A DNA stretch of 64,000 nt, taken from the NCBI GenBank assembly GCA_022747635.1, contig JAKTNV010000027.1, positions 1,489,501 through 1,553,500 on the forward strand, read 5' to 3'. The translations under genes were made by a program, and so were the position numbers. Within the stretch, counting starts at the first letter, position 1. Each line of letters begins with the position of its first letter. The notes under the pieces were generated by a model. It was not told the DNA's origin, did not search any database, and saw only the letters and a program-made list of their open reading frames with translations. This document shows positions 18,615 through 28,228 of this stretch, piece after piece. Source of the stretch: Hetaerina americana. Its lineage: Eukaryota; Arthropoda; Insecta; Odonata; Calopterygidae.

Positions 18615-21357
18615 AGACCCTCTAGTGCTCGTCCAGTGGAACGCCAACGGCATTCTTCGCCGTCGTGAAGAACTTCGGGCGTTCCTCCAGGACAAGAATG
18701 CTGCCGTTGCAGCCATCAATGAGACGCATCTCCGTCCGTCCGACGCATGGAGACTCCCCGGCTGGACCATCTTCAGGTCTGATCGGGAACTTCAGCGCCA
18801 GGGTGGTCGAACATCAGGAGGTGCGGCCATCCTCGTCCGGAATAACATTGAACACCGAGCGTGCCGAATGATCACTCATCGGAACGCGGAGGCTGTCTCG
18901 GTGGACGTCCGGACGCGGGGAGGATGGCTCCGGATATCTTCCCTATACTTCCCGCCAGGGAAGCCCTGGGACCCGGATCTCATCCTGGACCTACTAGGAA
19001 ACGGCAGCCCGGCCATCATTCTGGGAGACCTCAACGCCAAGCACCCCACCTGGAATTCAAGGTCTCTCAACACGAGAGGACAAGCCCTCCGCGAGCTTGC
19101 AGACGACGAGGGACTAACGGTGATTGGCCCGGCGACGGCGACGCACCAGCTTGGAGACGTCCTTGACATTGCAATCTCACGTGGTGTCCGGACGTCTCTC
19201 AGTATGCACTCGTGTGTTGAACTGTCGTCGGATCATAACCCGACCATCCTGCTGCTGGGGACCAGAGTTCCAGTGATTCCAGCCAGATCTCAACTTGACC
19301 TTCGTGCCGCGGACTGGAAGACCTTCCGAGGGCTCATCGCTGGTAAGCTGCCGAGGGAACTGACTCCACCAACATCGGAGGAGATGGCAGACCAAATGGT
19401 CGGTCATCTCACTGCTACCATCACCGCTGCCATTGAGGCTGCGATTCCTAGAAGGGAGAGGCGCTCGTACTACTTGCGTGTGCCGCTTCCTCCCCCGGTT
19501 CGCGGACTCATCACGCGCCGGAATAACATCCGCAGGCGCTGGCAGCGGTACAGGACCGACGACCTTCGGCAGCAGCTACATGCGCTTGACCGGGAAGTCC
19601 GCTGCACCCTCCAGGAAGTCCGCTCGGACAACTGGGAGGCGCACCTACGGGAAGATCTCTTGCGGGAGGATGGCGCGGAGGACATGGAAGAGATCTGGAA
19701 GATCTGCAGGAAGCTGCGAGGAAGCCAGCGACTGGACCCCATCGTATTCTGCGGTGATGAGGTGGCGACATCTCCCGGGGCGAAGGCAGAAATGCTTGCG
19801 ACCTATCTCGAGGGCACCTTCAGTCCTAACCCCGGGAACGCGGATTCGGCGGCCATCGAGGAGGAGATCGCGGTGTCGGAGGAAGCGGTGAATGCTGCCC
19901 CTGAAGATGCTAAGGCTGCTCCCCAGTTCCGGAAGGAGGACGTTCTGGGCACGATACGCTGCTTACGCAAGAGGAAAGCCCCGGGAAATGACGATATACC
20001 CAATATCGTCATCCGGGAACTTCCGAATGCAGCGGTGGTGTACCTGACCAGCATCTACAACGGCTGCGTCAGGATTTCCTATTTCCCGACCACTTGGAAG
20101 AGAGCGAGGGTCATATGTCTCCCGAAGACGTCGAGGACGGAGGTGGGACCCGGAGACTTCCGGCCCATTTCTCTACTCGACGGATTCGGGAAGATGTACG
20201 AGAGACTTCTGCTGGAGCCGATAGTAGGTTTCGTCCGAGAGGCTGACATCCTCCCGGATGAGCAGTTCGGCTTCCGCGAGCGGCATTCCACGGTCCATCA
20301 GCTGGTGAGAACCACGGACTTCATCACGGACGCCTTCAACAGGAAGATGTCGGTGGCAGGCGCATTTTTCGACGTCAGCAAGGCGTTTGACCGCGTCTGG
20401 CACCAGGCACTGCTGTTGAAGATGCGGAGACTCCACTTCCCGACGTGGATCATCGAGGTGATCCGCTCCTACCTAAGAGACAGGACCTTCGTCGTTTCCT
20501 GGTCTGACTCGTTCTCTGGGGTGCACCGGATCTCCGCTGGTGTCCCCCAGGGTTCGGTTCTCGGGCCAGTATTATTCAACATCTTCTCCCATGACATTCC
20601 CAGGAGTCATGGGAGGCACGAGGTCCTGTCACTATACGCGGACGACGCGGCGCTCCTGTGCAGCTCCCGACGAATATCTTTCGCCGTGGAGAGGCTGCAG
20701 ATCGTCGTCGACGAGCTACTTTCGTGGTATCGTCGCTGGCGGTTTGCAGTCAATGCCGGGAAAACGAAGGCAATCGTCTTCCATACCGGCAGAGGAGCGC
20801 CGACAGAAGAGGAGCTGTCGGTGAATGGAGTCACCCTTCCGTGGGAATCCGAGGTTCTCTACCTCGGAGTGCTGATGGACCGGAAACTCCTTTGGAACGC
20901 CCAAGCGCGACGTGTCCGAGGGAAGGCCTTCGCGGCGCTTAACCGGCTTCGGCCGATTATTCGTCCGGGGGTCCTGAGCTCGGAAACGAAGCGTCGACTG
21001 TACCGAGCGTGCGTGTTGCCTGTCATCACGTACGCAGCGCCGGTATGGTCAGGAGTGCCGAAGTCTACCCTCGCTCTCATCCAAGTGGTGCAGAACTCTG
21101 CGCTACGGTGCATCTTGGGATGCGGGCGCTACGCCCGCGTGGAAGAGATGCACCAGGACGGGAACATGGAACCTCTGAACGTCCTTCTTCCGGAGCTGTC
21201 TCGAAGATTCTTCGAGAGGGCTGCGGATTCAGACGTCGCCACCATCCGACGCCTCGGAGAGATCCAGGTTTCAACGTGGGACCGCTATAAGCGCCCCATT
21301 GCGAGCATGGATCGCCAAGATGCCCTCCCAGCGAAGAAGAGGCCCAGGCTTCAGTAG
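18607..21357 (+). CDS. Jockey-type ORF2 endonuclease/reverse transcriptase
   Basis: This 916-residue protein nicks target DNA and copies the element RNA by target-primed reverse transcription. The AP-endonuclease-like domain spans about residues 1-225. It shows VQWNANGI at 9-16, the catalytic Glu of NETHL at 39, GDLNAKH at 140-146 and SDHN at 208-211. The reverse transcriptase spans about 450-750: KRKAPGNDDIPN, then DFRPISLLDGFGKMYERLL, FGFRERHSTVHQLV, the catalytic Asp 589 in FDVSKAFDRVW, GVPQGSVLGPVLFN, YADD at 677-680 with Asp 679/680, and YLGVLMDRKLLW. The C-terminal region contains YRACVLPVITYAAPVWSG, typical of the clade. No zinc finger or RNase H is seen at the end. Its length and domain order fit the Jockey clade, and all catalytic residues are present. 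The start overlaps the ORF1 stop. Confidence 0.95.
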   Translation: MGRDPLVLVQWNANGILRRREELRAFLQDKNAAVAAINETHLRPSDAWRLPGWTIFRSDRELQRQGGRTSGGAAILVRNNIEHRACRMITHRNAEAVSVDVRTRGGWLRISSLYFPPGKPWDPDLILDLLGNGSPAIILGDLNAKHPTWNSRSLNTRGQALRELADDEGLTVIGPATATHQLGDVLDIAISRGVRTSLSMHSCVELSSDHNPTILLLGTRVPVIPARSQLDLRAADWKTFRGLIAGKLPRELTPPTSEEMADQMVGHLTATITAAIEAAIPRRERRSYYLRVPLPPPVRGLITRRNNIRRRWQRYRTDDLRQQLHALDREVRCTLQEVRSDNWEAHLREDLLREDGAEDMEEIWKICRKLRGSQRLDPIVFCGDEVATSPGAKAEMLATYLEGTFSPNPGNADSAAIEEEIAVSEEAVNAAPEDAKAAPQFRKEDVLGTIRCLRKRKAPGNDDIPNIVIRELPNAAVVYLTSIYNGCVRISYFPTTWKRARVICLPKTSRTEVGPGDFRPISLLDGFGKMYERLLLEPIVGFVREADILPDEQFGFRERHSTVHQLVRTTDFITDAFNRKMSVAGAFFDVSKAFDRVWHQALLLKMRRLHFPTWIIEVIRSYLRDRTFVVSWSDSFSGVHRISAGVPQGSVLGPVLFNIFSHDIPRSHGRHEVLSLYADDAALLCSSRRISFAVERLQIVVDELLSWYRRWRFAVNAGKTKAIVFHTGRGAPTEEELSVNGVTLPWESEVLYLGVLMDRKLLWNAQARRVRGKAFAALNRLRPIIRPGVLSSETKRRLYRACVLPVITYAAPVWSGVPKSTLALIQVVQNSALRCILGCGRYARVEEMHQDGNMEPLNVLLPELSRRFFERAADSDVATIRRLGEIQVSTWDRYKRPIASMDRQDALPAKKRPRLQ

Positions 21358-21480
21358 CAGGGATCGCCAGAACGCCGTGACAACGCAGAAGACGACGCCC
21401 TGCCTTAGAAGCCTAGGCGGCTGGAAAGGCAACACAGTGGAGCCCCGACCGGAGTAACGGGGGTCCGTCCACGAGAATTG

Positions 21481-21493
21481 AATATGAATATAA
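21481..21493. repeat. Target site duplication, right (Jockey)
   Basis: AATATGAATATAA matches 16674-16686 exactly and follows the element's last bases GAGAATTG without a poly(A) run. Confidence 0.8.
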
Positions 21494-21510
21494 GGAAAAG
21501 GAATATGAAC

Positions 21511-22292
21511 CACCCCGAAATGTGTAATTATGTAGAGGCTTATGTATATGTACGCGCCATTTCATAGACGCGCCTGATGTATTTCAGATCAGGATAACCT
21601 TATTTGAATATTTCATCTCATTTATTTTTGGCTATTTTACGGGAGAGAAGTGAAAATCTCTTTATATTAAAGAAGAAGAGACTTGCACTTTTTTCTCTTG
21701 GATATAGGACATAGGCCCCGGATATCTATCCTGGACCTAAATGTCAATCTGGGACATAGACCCGAATTCTATTGTCAAATCTCAAACACTGCACTAGAGG
21801 GATCGACCCTGACATTAATTCCATTGTTTTTAATGTCCTGGTTTTCAAGTTTGATCGAAGAGTGATTCGCATATGCAAGGATTGCCTCGAATGCACTTGC
21901 ATCCCGTTTTCCATTCCAGTTTGCATCTCCGTAATTCGTGAATTGAACGCGGGATGGATGCGGTGCACGATATAGTGCCATTTAAGTTTCTGCGAGTCAG
22001 CGACGCGACAACATCAACCTTGTTCACGCTCGATTGACTTTGTAACTACCCAAGCTGTCATTGTGTGCCGCAGAGTTTAAAATGATGTATTTCCAGTAGA
22101 CTGAACGTCTTACTGGTAACGAAAATGATTGCATAATTAGTGACATATTACTAACCACATATTGTTTCGGTGCAGTCTCCAAATTGTAAAGAATATTTTA
22201 TTTTATCGCATCAGCAAATTGTTCACGCCTTTTGTGAACACACTTATTTACATAATAAATAATATTTAATTAATTAATTAAGTAATTAATAC

Positions 22293-22293
<1 letters not shown>
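21511..22293. other. Unannotated DNA
   Basis: No gene or shared repeat recognised. TTAATTAATTAATTAA-type sequence occurs at 22267-22285, beside the following microsatellite. Confidence 0.4.

Positions 22294-22346
<53 letters not shown>
22294..22346. repeat. (TA)n microsatellite at the S2 SINE 3' end
   Basis: More than 50 bases of TA repeats lead into CACACACATTCAAACACG, the 3' end of the following minus-strand SINE. Confidence 0.93.
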
Positions 22347-22356
<10 letters not shown>

Positions 22357-22852
22357 TTCAAACACGAAATCCCGCCAAACGGCGAATAAATACTCATATA
22401 TACAGAAACAGATATAAGGAAAATGGATAGGAACACATATAAAGGACGAACACAATAGAGGTGGGGATAGCGGAATCGAACGGATCACAACCCACGGGGA
22501 TCGAGATGGTGCGGGGGCTAACGTACTGGCTTCCCACCCTGAGGGCGCGGGTTCAAATCCCGGCGGTGTTGAATATTTTTCAGAGGTATCTCGATCCCTA
22601 CTTGAGGTGCTTTGTGGAGGGCACTTTGAGTGAGTACGGCGTCCGTCGGATGGGACGTTAAGCTGCGGACCCCTTGGCGCCTTTCGTAAAGAGTAGGCTA
22701 ATGCCGACGCCGGGTTTCTCTCCACCCTTCATCCTTTCCTATCCATCCCCTATGGCGCAAATGACCTTAGCTGTCGGTCGCCTCCCCTAAAAACTACTAC
22801 GGATCACAAGAGTAAAAATATTTCCTCAACCGGGACTCGAACACCGGATCTT
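22347..22852 (-). mobile_element. SINE S2 copy interrupted by SINE S1
   Basis: The minus-strand S2 order is recognisable in two pieces, 22347-22490 and 22799-22852. The second contains the tRNA-like B box region (CGGGACTCGAACACCGGATC in plus-strand form). An 11-bp duplication, ACGGATCACAA, flanks the inserted S1. The A-box end of S2 is lost at the junction with an inverted repeat at 22850. Confidence 0.8.
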
Positions 22853-22903
22853 TATATGTGTTCCTATCCATTTTCCTTATATCTGTTTCTGTATATATGA
22901 GTA
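22391..22903. repeat. 54-bp perfect inverted repeat flanking nested SINEs
   Basis: Bases 22391-22444 are an exact reverse complement of 22850-22903 (the right arm contains TGTTCCTATCCATTTTCC). The arms are S2 SINE body sequence; 405 bases, including the S1 insertion, lie between them. The right arm replaces the expected S2 head. Confidence 0.88.
22491..22798 (+). mobile_element. tRNA-derived SINE, family S1, nested copy
   Basis: This 308-bp copy has ATCGAGATGGTGCGGGGGC at its head (A-box region) and the B box GGTTCAAATCC at 22551-22561. Its body includes TTGAATATTTTTCAGAGGTA and GGATGGGACGTTAAGCTGCG, and its 3' end is an ACT/CTA trinucleotide run. An 11-bp duplication, ACGGATCACAA, lies at 22480-22490 and 22799-22809. 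Copies at 30149, 30534 and 34203 confirm the family. Confidence 0.92.
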
Positions 22904-22914
22904 TATTCTCTCTC

Positions 22915-22946
<32 letters not shown>

Positions 22947-22947
<1 letters not shown>

Positions 22948-22996
22948 AACCGACCTTCGGGTTGATTACTGTGCTTATGGTTTTTTATATATGTAC

Positions 22997-23053
<57 letters not shown>
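22947..23053 (+). mobile_element. SINE S3 3' fragment with (TA)n tail
   Basis: AAACCGACCTTCGGGTTGATTACTGTGCTTATGG at 22947-22981, read in two parts, matches the 3' end of S3 at 9097-9160. It is followed by a TA array to about 23053. The 5' part is missing. Confidence 0.65.
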
Positions 23054-23059
<6 letters not shown>

Positions 23060-23197
23060 CTTCGAAATGGAACGCTCTTCGGCGACACACAAATATATAA
23101 AAACACAGATGTAGATTTTTAGAATATAGAGACACAAAGAAAGGACACTCACAATTTGTTATTTTACGTTTCGACAGCACGGCTGTCGTCTTCAGAA

Positions 23198-23266
<69 letters not shown>

Positions 23267-23273
23267 GTATGTA

Positions 23274-23335
<62 letters not shown>

Positions 23336-23346
23336 TACATACCCTT
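23198..23346. repeat. (AT)n arrays and a perfect 84-bp palindrome
   Basis: An AT array fills 23201-23262. Then 23263-23346 is a perfect palindrome: the arm AAGGGTATGTATGC, 28 AT units and the complementary arm GCATACATACCCTT. The right arm is also the 3' tip of the following CR1-like copy. Confidence 0.9.
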
Positions 23347-23830
23347 CAAGCCTCCGCCAGCGTGTTGTGGCAATGGGTATACACCAGAATAATTTTACCC
23401 GAATATGACCCTACCGCGGTCAAACAATGTTATTCTGATCCCTTATTGTTCGTGGGAAAAAACATCGTAAATCTATCTGATCTACACTTAATCCCACTAA
23501 TTTTATTAGTATGATCTCTCCTACCATAGTACAATGGGGGTAATAACACATTTTCAACATCACTGCTAAAGAGACCTCCTTCCAATTTATGCAAGATATT
23601 TAACCTGTAATTTCACCCTCGCTCCGTGAGTGATTCTCAGCCTAGCTGCTCTAATATTTTGGATACGCTGCTAAATTTATCATAACAATGTTTTACAAAT
23701 CTAGTTCTTCTACGCTGCACACGATCCCATTCGGCCTCCCATCAAGCCAACTTCGTGAGGATGCCATATGCACTAGTTGGATATCCTAAATGAGTTCTAA
23801 TATGACGTGTATTCTAACATGCATATTGCA
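23333..23830 (-). mobile_element. CR1-like family A, RT C-terminus to 3' end
   Basis: The minus strand encodes the end of a non-LTR reverse transcriptase: in broken frames, TRFVKHCYDKF, ESLTERG, ILHKLEGGLFSSDV and [15 protein letters not shown]. This is followed by the family UTR and the terminal motif (plus-strand form CCTTCAAGCCTCCGCCAGCG at 23344). Several stops are present. The pattern KLEGGLFSSDV is shared with the copies at 41387 and 45885. Confidence 0.78.
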
Positions 23831-23959
23831 AAGTAATGCAGTGACTCCCTCAATCACGGGCACAAACATTCACAATTTAAATTCTGTATGATTTTGCGAC
23901 GCATCATCTCTCATAAGAATGAATTTCGAATAAACGGCTCACCGTTGTTTCTTTAAGTT

Positions 23960-24243
23960 ACTGAAAACTTCTTTTCCATAATTTCTCATTGGACAATGTT
24001 TTGCAGAAGATGACGTATTGCGATTGGGGTGACAAGGGAACATATCTGTGAGAGTGAGGATAATAGCCATGTTGGGCGGAACGAAAGGAACACATGCGGA
24101 ATGTATTCATAGTTTGTTGTAATCTGCAGATCCAGGTCTTGTTTGGTTATAAGAGGAAACTGAATGCATTGCCTTCTGATCGTCACGGCGTGTCCATTCA
24201 AAACCAACCTTAATCGAAAAATGACTAAATAATAATAATAATA
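23960..24243 (+). mobile_element. Probable RTE-like 3' end
   Basis: The last 57 bases, GTGTCCATTCAAAACCAACC followed by TTAATCGAAAAATGAC and a run of AATAAT, match the 3' UTR and tail order at 2610-2672 and 9025-9080. The sequence before it is too diverged for coding to be read, so the left limit is approximate. Confidence 0.5.
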
Positions 24244-24274
24244 TTTATGTAAAAACGTCTCACAAACAAATATA

Positions 24275-25027
24275 CGAGGGTCATCCGGAAAGTAGTACCC
24301 GTTCGTGCCGCATGAAGTGCTGACGACGCGAGTAGCCGCTGGACGAGGTCAGATAGCTTCAGTGGCTTGTCTGCCTTCTCTGAGCCAAGTTGCGTGACGC
24401 TAGCATTGCCTGTGTTGTTTCTGTGATTGTTTACAATGTTTAAAAAAATTGAGAACGCCGCCAGTTGTGAAGTGAGGGCAGTGATTAAATTCCTCAATGC
24501 AAGAAACGTTCGCCCATGTGATATTCATCGCCAATTAAAGGAGGTGTATGGAGACAATGTAATGGACGAGTCGTCTGTTCGGCGGTGGTGTCGCAACTTC
24601 AACATGGGGAGGGGGAACACACACGACGATGAGCGTTCGGAGAGACCGTCTGTCATTACAGACCAACTGGTGAGCTCAGTTGACGAATTCGTGAGGAACG
24701 ATCGGCGCGTCACAATTGATGACATCTGTGAGCATTTTCCCAATGTTTCTCGAACAATTGTTCATGAAATTGTTAAACACCATCTGCATTATGCAAAAAT
24801 TTGTGCAAGATGGGTCCCTCGCGTATCTCAATGAGCTGGCGGCGAAGGACTATGCAGCAGGAATACAGAAACTTGTCACACGTTATGACAAATGCCTTAA
24901 TTTGCTTGGAGATTATGTTGAGAAGTAGTTTAAAGTATCCTCTTTCAAATAAAATTTTTTATGTTTGTTAATATTTACTTTTGTGTCTTTATTTCACGAA
25001 CGGGTACTACTTTCCGGATGACCCTCA
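24275..25027 (+). mobile_element. Mariner M2 deletion derivative
   Basis: This 753-bp element has 33-bp near-perfect inverted ends starting CGAGGGTCATCCGGAAAGTA. TA lies on both sides (24273-24274 and 25028-25029). It encodes both ends of a mariner transposase, but the catalytic core is missing. The good ITR match suggests a fairly recent insertion. A far more decayed relative is at 28229-28850. Confidence 0.92.
24436..24928 (+). pseudogene. Mariner M2 transposase with deleted catalytic core
   Basis: From the ATG at 24436 the frame reads MFKKIENAASCEVRAVIKFL, then DESSVRRWCRNFNMGRGN and TIDDICEHFPNVSRTIVHEI. These cover the paired helix-turn-helix DNA-binding half (about 125 residues). At KICARWVPR the sequence jumps, and a frame change leads straight to DYAAGIQKLVTRYDKCLNLL, the last 30 residues. 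The region with all three catalytic aspartates is absent. Full-length relatives are about 345 residues. It could bind ITRs but cannot cut. Confidence 0.88.
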
Positions 25028-28000
25028 TAAATGAGTATTTTAGGTAATTTAACATGCTCAAGAACTTATTGTTTGTAGTAAATATTTTAAATAATTAAAA
25101 CGATTTCAATTTCTTGGTGTATCCAAATACGTTCAGAGTTTTATAACACACACTATTTTATTGCACCAATTAAATATTGGTTTTAAATAGCTTTCACCAT
25201 TCGACGAAGACTATGAATGTGACGTTTTGATTTCGAACGCCTCCAAAACTTAGTTTGGAAGTTTTCGAGAGTTGGAAATGAATAGGATTAAAGAAACCAA
25301 ACTGTACAGGAAGGAAATCAAACGAGGAGATGCTTAATAGGAGTGGGGGGATGAACTGCTGTCGGGCAAATTCAAAGAAGGGAGAGACTGACTTAAGACT
25401 TATCGAGTGGGGATGGAATGTTTGAGACTTCAATAGAGTTGGTGCGCATCATGGTAACAGGGGGTGGGAGAGATTAAGCACATTTAATGGAATGCAGAGC
25501 TCCAGAACATAAGAGCAGGGATGATTCATTGTGATTTAAGCTGCTTAGGGGTGAATGTAAGCGAGGCTTAAGAATGTAACAGTGCTTTATATAGTATGTG
25601 CTCCTGGAGTACCTGCGTTAACTGCTATAGTGACATGAATAATAGTTTTCAGTTCACCTTTGAGTTTAGTCGTCCCCACTCACGTTCAACAAGTGGCGAG
25701 GGTCGGGTCCATTGGGCGAGTTGGTTTCTCCGACATTCCCAACCCCTTCCTACTTCGATCGCTCACCTACCGTTGAACCAGGCGACTAACGTGTTGCGGT
25801 GCTGTACGTAGGCTGTGCAATAAATACGCAAACATGAGATTCTTAATATAAGCCAACAAAAAGGCCTAAATTGCGAACAATCTCCTTTAAAATGGAAACA
25901 TTTCATTGCATAGTTAGATATTCGATCACGACAAAGATAGAACGAGAGATAAATACAAATTCTGGTGGAAAAAATGAGGCGAAATGCATGGATTCGTGGT
26001 AATATAAGTACGAGTATGTCCGTCCTCAGATATCGTCTGCACTAGTTTCATCGCTGTTTATGTGTGCTTTGTGAAATTTTTATGTTAAATCTTGTAAAAG
26101 CGTGACGAGGGGTTGGGTGGTAGGAGAGACTCCGTAGTCTCAATCCCGCCCCCAAATAAAGACGACTGTCTCTCCTTCCACTATTGGAGAAACGTGCGCT
26201 TCAGAATATTGCCTACGTAATATAAACAATTTTTACGACACCAAACACTTTAGCGGCTATAAAAGAATTTAGCCTTACTGAGGCCCTAATCATGGCGTTT
26301 ATTATATTTGAATTTTCTATTTAGTAGTGCAATTCCAATTCCAAATGTCCAGGCTTAAATATTCTTCTTAAAATGCGAGTAACCCAACATTATTTTTCCC
26401 TGTTTGCCAGAAAACAGCGTGTTCAATAGGTTTTGGGTGAATTAAGAGTGAATAATCGAGTATGCCTCGAGTGAAGGTAAAGAGCCCGTCAACCGCCAGA
26501 GAACGGTGAAGTGGCAGAGAAGAGCATAATGGCTGGAGTCGAGCCTTTTCCCCTCCTCCCCCGCCCCCTCTCGTGAGCGTGTCGTGTCCCTCCAAATGAA
26601 CAATCGACGCGCGTCGGAGCGAACCCCTCATTAGGGCCGAAGGGGACTGCCCGCCTCATTTGCATGGCATTTCGGCTCGCCATGGCCGCGGTGGGAACGG
26701 GCCGCGGAATATAAAACGCGCGCGGTCTGAGCATGCCGCTCCTTAGGATGATTAAGGGGGGCGGGGGTGTGGGAAGGATCCCAGATCAACTTCCCGCGGG
26801 ATAGAATAGCGCTTCGAGCTTCCCGAACGCGGGGCGCCCGAAGTCTTGAAAGCTAGGCGACCACTCCAGTGCGGCGATACCACGGCGTCCACAGTCGCAG
26901 TTAAATCCGGACAAGCATGCGTTTCCTCGAATGAGATTTCCTTGCAGGATTAGCCAAACCTTCCCCAGACTTCGCCGAAGCATTATACTTAGCCAAAATA
27001 TCGTAAACAGTTGATTTATGGAGTACCAGAAGAATCGAACTTTTTCGAAAAATAACGCCCAGCGCAAACACTTTCGATAATAGCGACTCTTCGAATCCAC
27101 TCCGTACTTGTACGTAAAATTCCGGCCATTTTGAGGTAATGAATGTTTACTAGATGCCTATCGCTTTCATGAACACCGGTCATGACCTCCAGTGGAACAA
27201 CGAAATGGCGGGAAATCCAAATTGAAATTTGTACGGATTTAAGCGCCGCACCCAGTATACGTGCATACATAATTTATATATGATGATGTAGATCTGTTAA
27301 AAAGATGTGCCTATTAGTTTAAAAAAATAACATACATGAAAGAAAAGGTATTGCAGGGCTAAAATTTCCCTTTTTCAGCGTTCAACTCTGGCAATTTGTA
27401 TTCGAATTACGTTTGAGAAGTAGAGGAATTGGTTAAATGAGTTTTATCCATTATCATTTTCAAAATAGCGAGGGTGGGGAAGGAATCATCCGTCCGGCCG
27501 TGGAGCCTCGATGAGGGCGGATTAATGAGTGCAAATGATAACGCTTCATTTGAATTCCATGGAAATTGAACCGCATGAGCAATTAAGCGCCGTGGCTGGA
27601 AGGGGGGCCGTATTCGAAGGCCTGCCTGGTCATCATCGCCACCGGGCTATTGACATCCCCGGCTCGCTTCCGCCCCGGACGCGCGAAGAATCGAGATGAG
27701 GTCGCGTTCAAATCAGACATCGGTTTGTCGGCCTCGTTCGGGAAAGAGACGGGGGTGGGGGGCCTATGAGAGAAGGGGGGGACATCGATTGGAGAGGGAG
27801 GCAATAAAGGGTGGGCGTAATGTCGCGACCCCCCTCCCTCGCCCGATCCCTGGGAGTGGGCACGATAGCGACCTCACTCCGCTCTTCCCAACAAAGGTAG
27901 TTCATCCATGAGTTTTGAACCGTAGTCGTTAAATGGGCGCGCGTACTCCGATCAGGGTGAAGGGCAGTGAACGTGGGATACCTGATAACGAAAGAATACT

Positions 28001-28228
28001 TTTCAAGTTATCTGCACGTATTTCACTATGCATAGGTTAACTTATATAGGAGCTTTCCAGAAGAAGAACCTCCGTTTTCCTGTAGCGTGAGAATAAGTGG
28101 AAGAGGGAGCCGAATGGTGGTTGTATTGAGGCACACAGTATGTCAGTACGCCTCGAGCTGCAGTGATTGGAAATTCGATTGTCGTTTGTTTATGCAATAG
28201 CGAGGAAAAATGAACAGCACCATTGTAA
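25028..28228. other. Long unique stretch without recognised genes
   Basis: About 3.2 kb with no shared repeats. The section 25280-25460 faintly resembles decayed RTE-like 3' coding, but I could not confirm it. The sections 26500-26780 and 27480-27870 are GC-rich islands without convincing coding. The first contains an octamer ATTTGCAT (26659-26666) and a TATAAAA motif. These may be regulatory DNA of a neighbouring gene outside the window. Confidence 0.4.
26709..26750 (+). promoter_or_regulatory. Possible TATA-type core promoter
   Basis: GAATATAAAACGCGCG (TATAAAA at 26711-26717) lies in a GC-rich island. The expected start region falls around 26740, at GCATGCCGCTCC. No coding exon is recognised downstream, so this is only a candidate. 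Confidence 0.2.

Larger units (their letters stand above)
16687..21480 (+). mobile_element. Apparently intact Jockey-type non-LTR retrotransposon
   Basis: The element is 4794 bp with two long overlapping frames, a 17-base leader before the first ATG, a 123-base 3' UTR and a 13-bp target duplication. ORF1 is gag-like with zinc knuckles; ORF2 has endonuclease then reverse transcriptase, the Jockey-clade order. No RNase H domain is evident. The interior is GC-rich against AT-rich flanks. The 3' end (CACGAGAATTG) has no poly(A) before the duplication, which is unusual for Jockey itself and more like R1-group elements. The short leader could mean slight 5' truncation. No stops or frameshifts are seen, so it may have been active recently. 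Confidence 0.93.
16604..21510 (-). mobile_element. SINE S2 copy split by the Jockey element
   Basis: The left part, 16604-16686, is the S2 3' end (plus-strand form CATTCAAACACGAAAATCC). The right part, 21481-21510, carries AATATGAATATAAGGAAAAG, matching the next S2 segment. The Jockey element lies between them with a 13-bp duplication. The SINE is itself truncated beyond about 21510. Confidence 0.6.
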
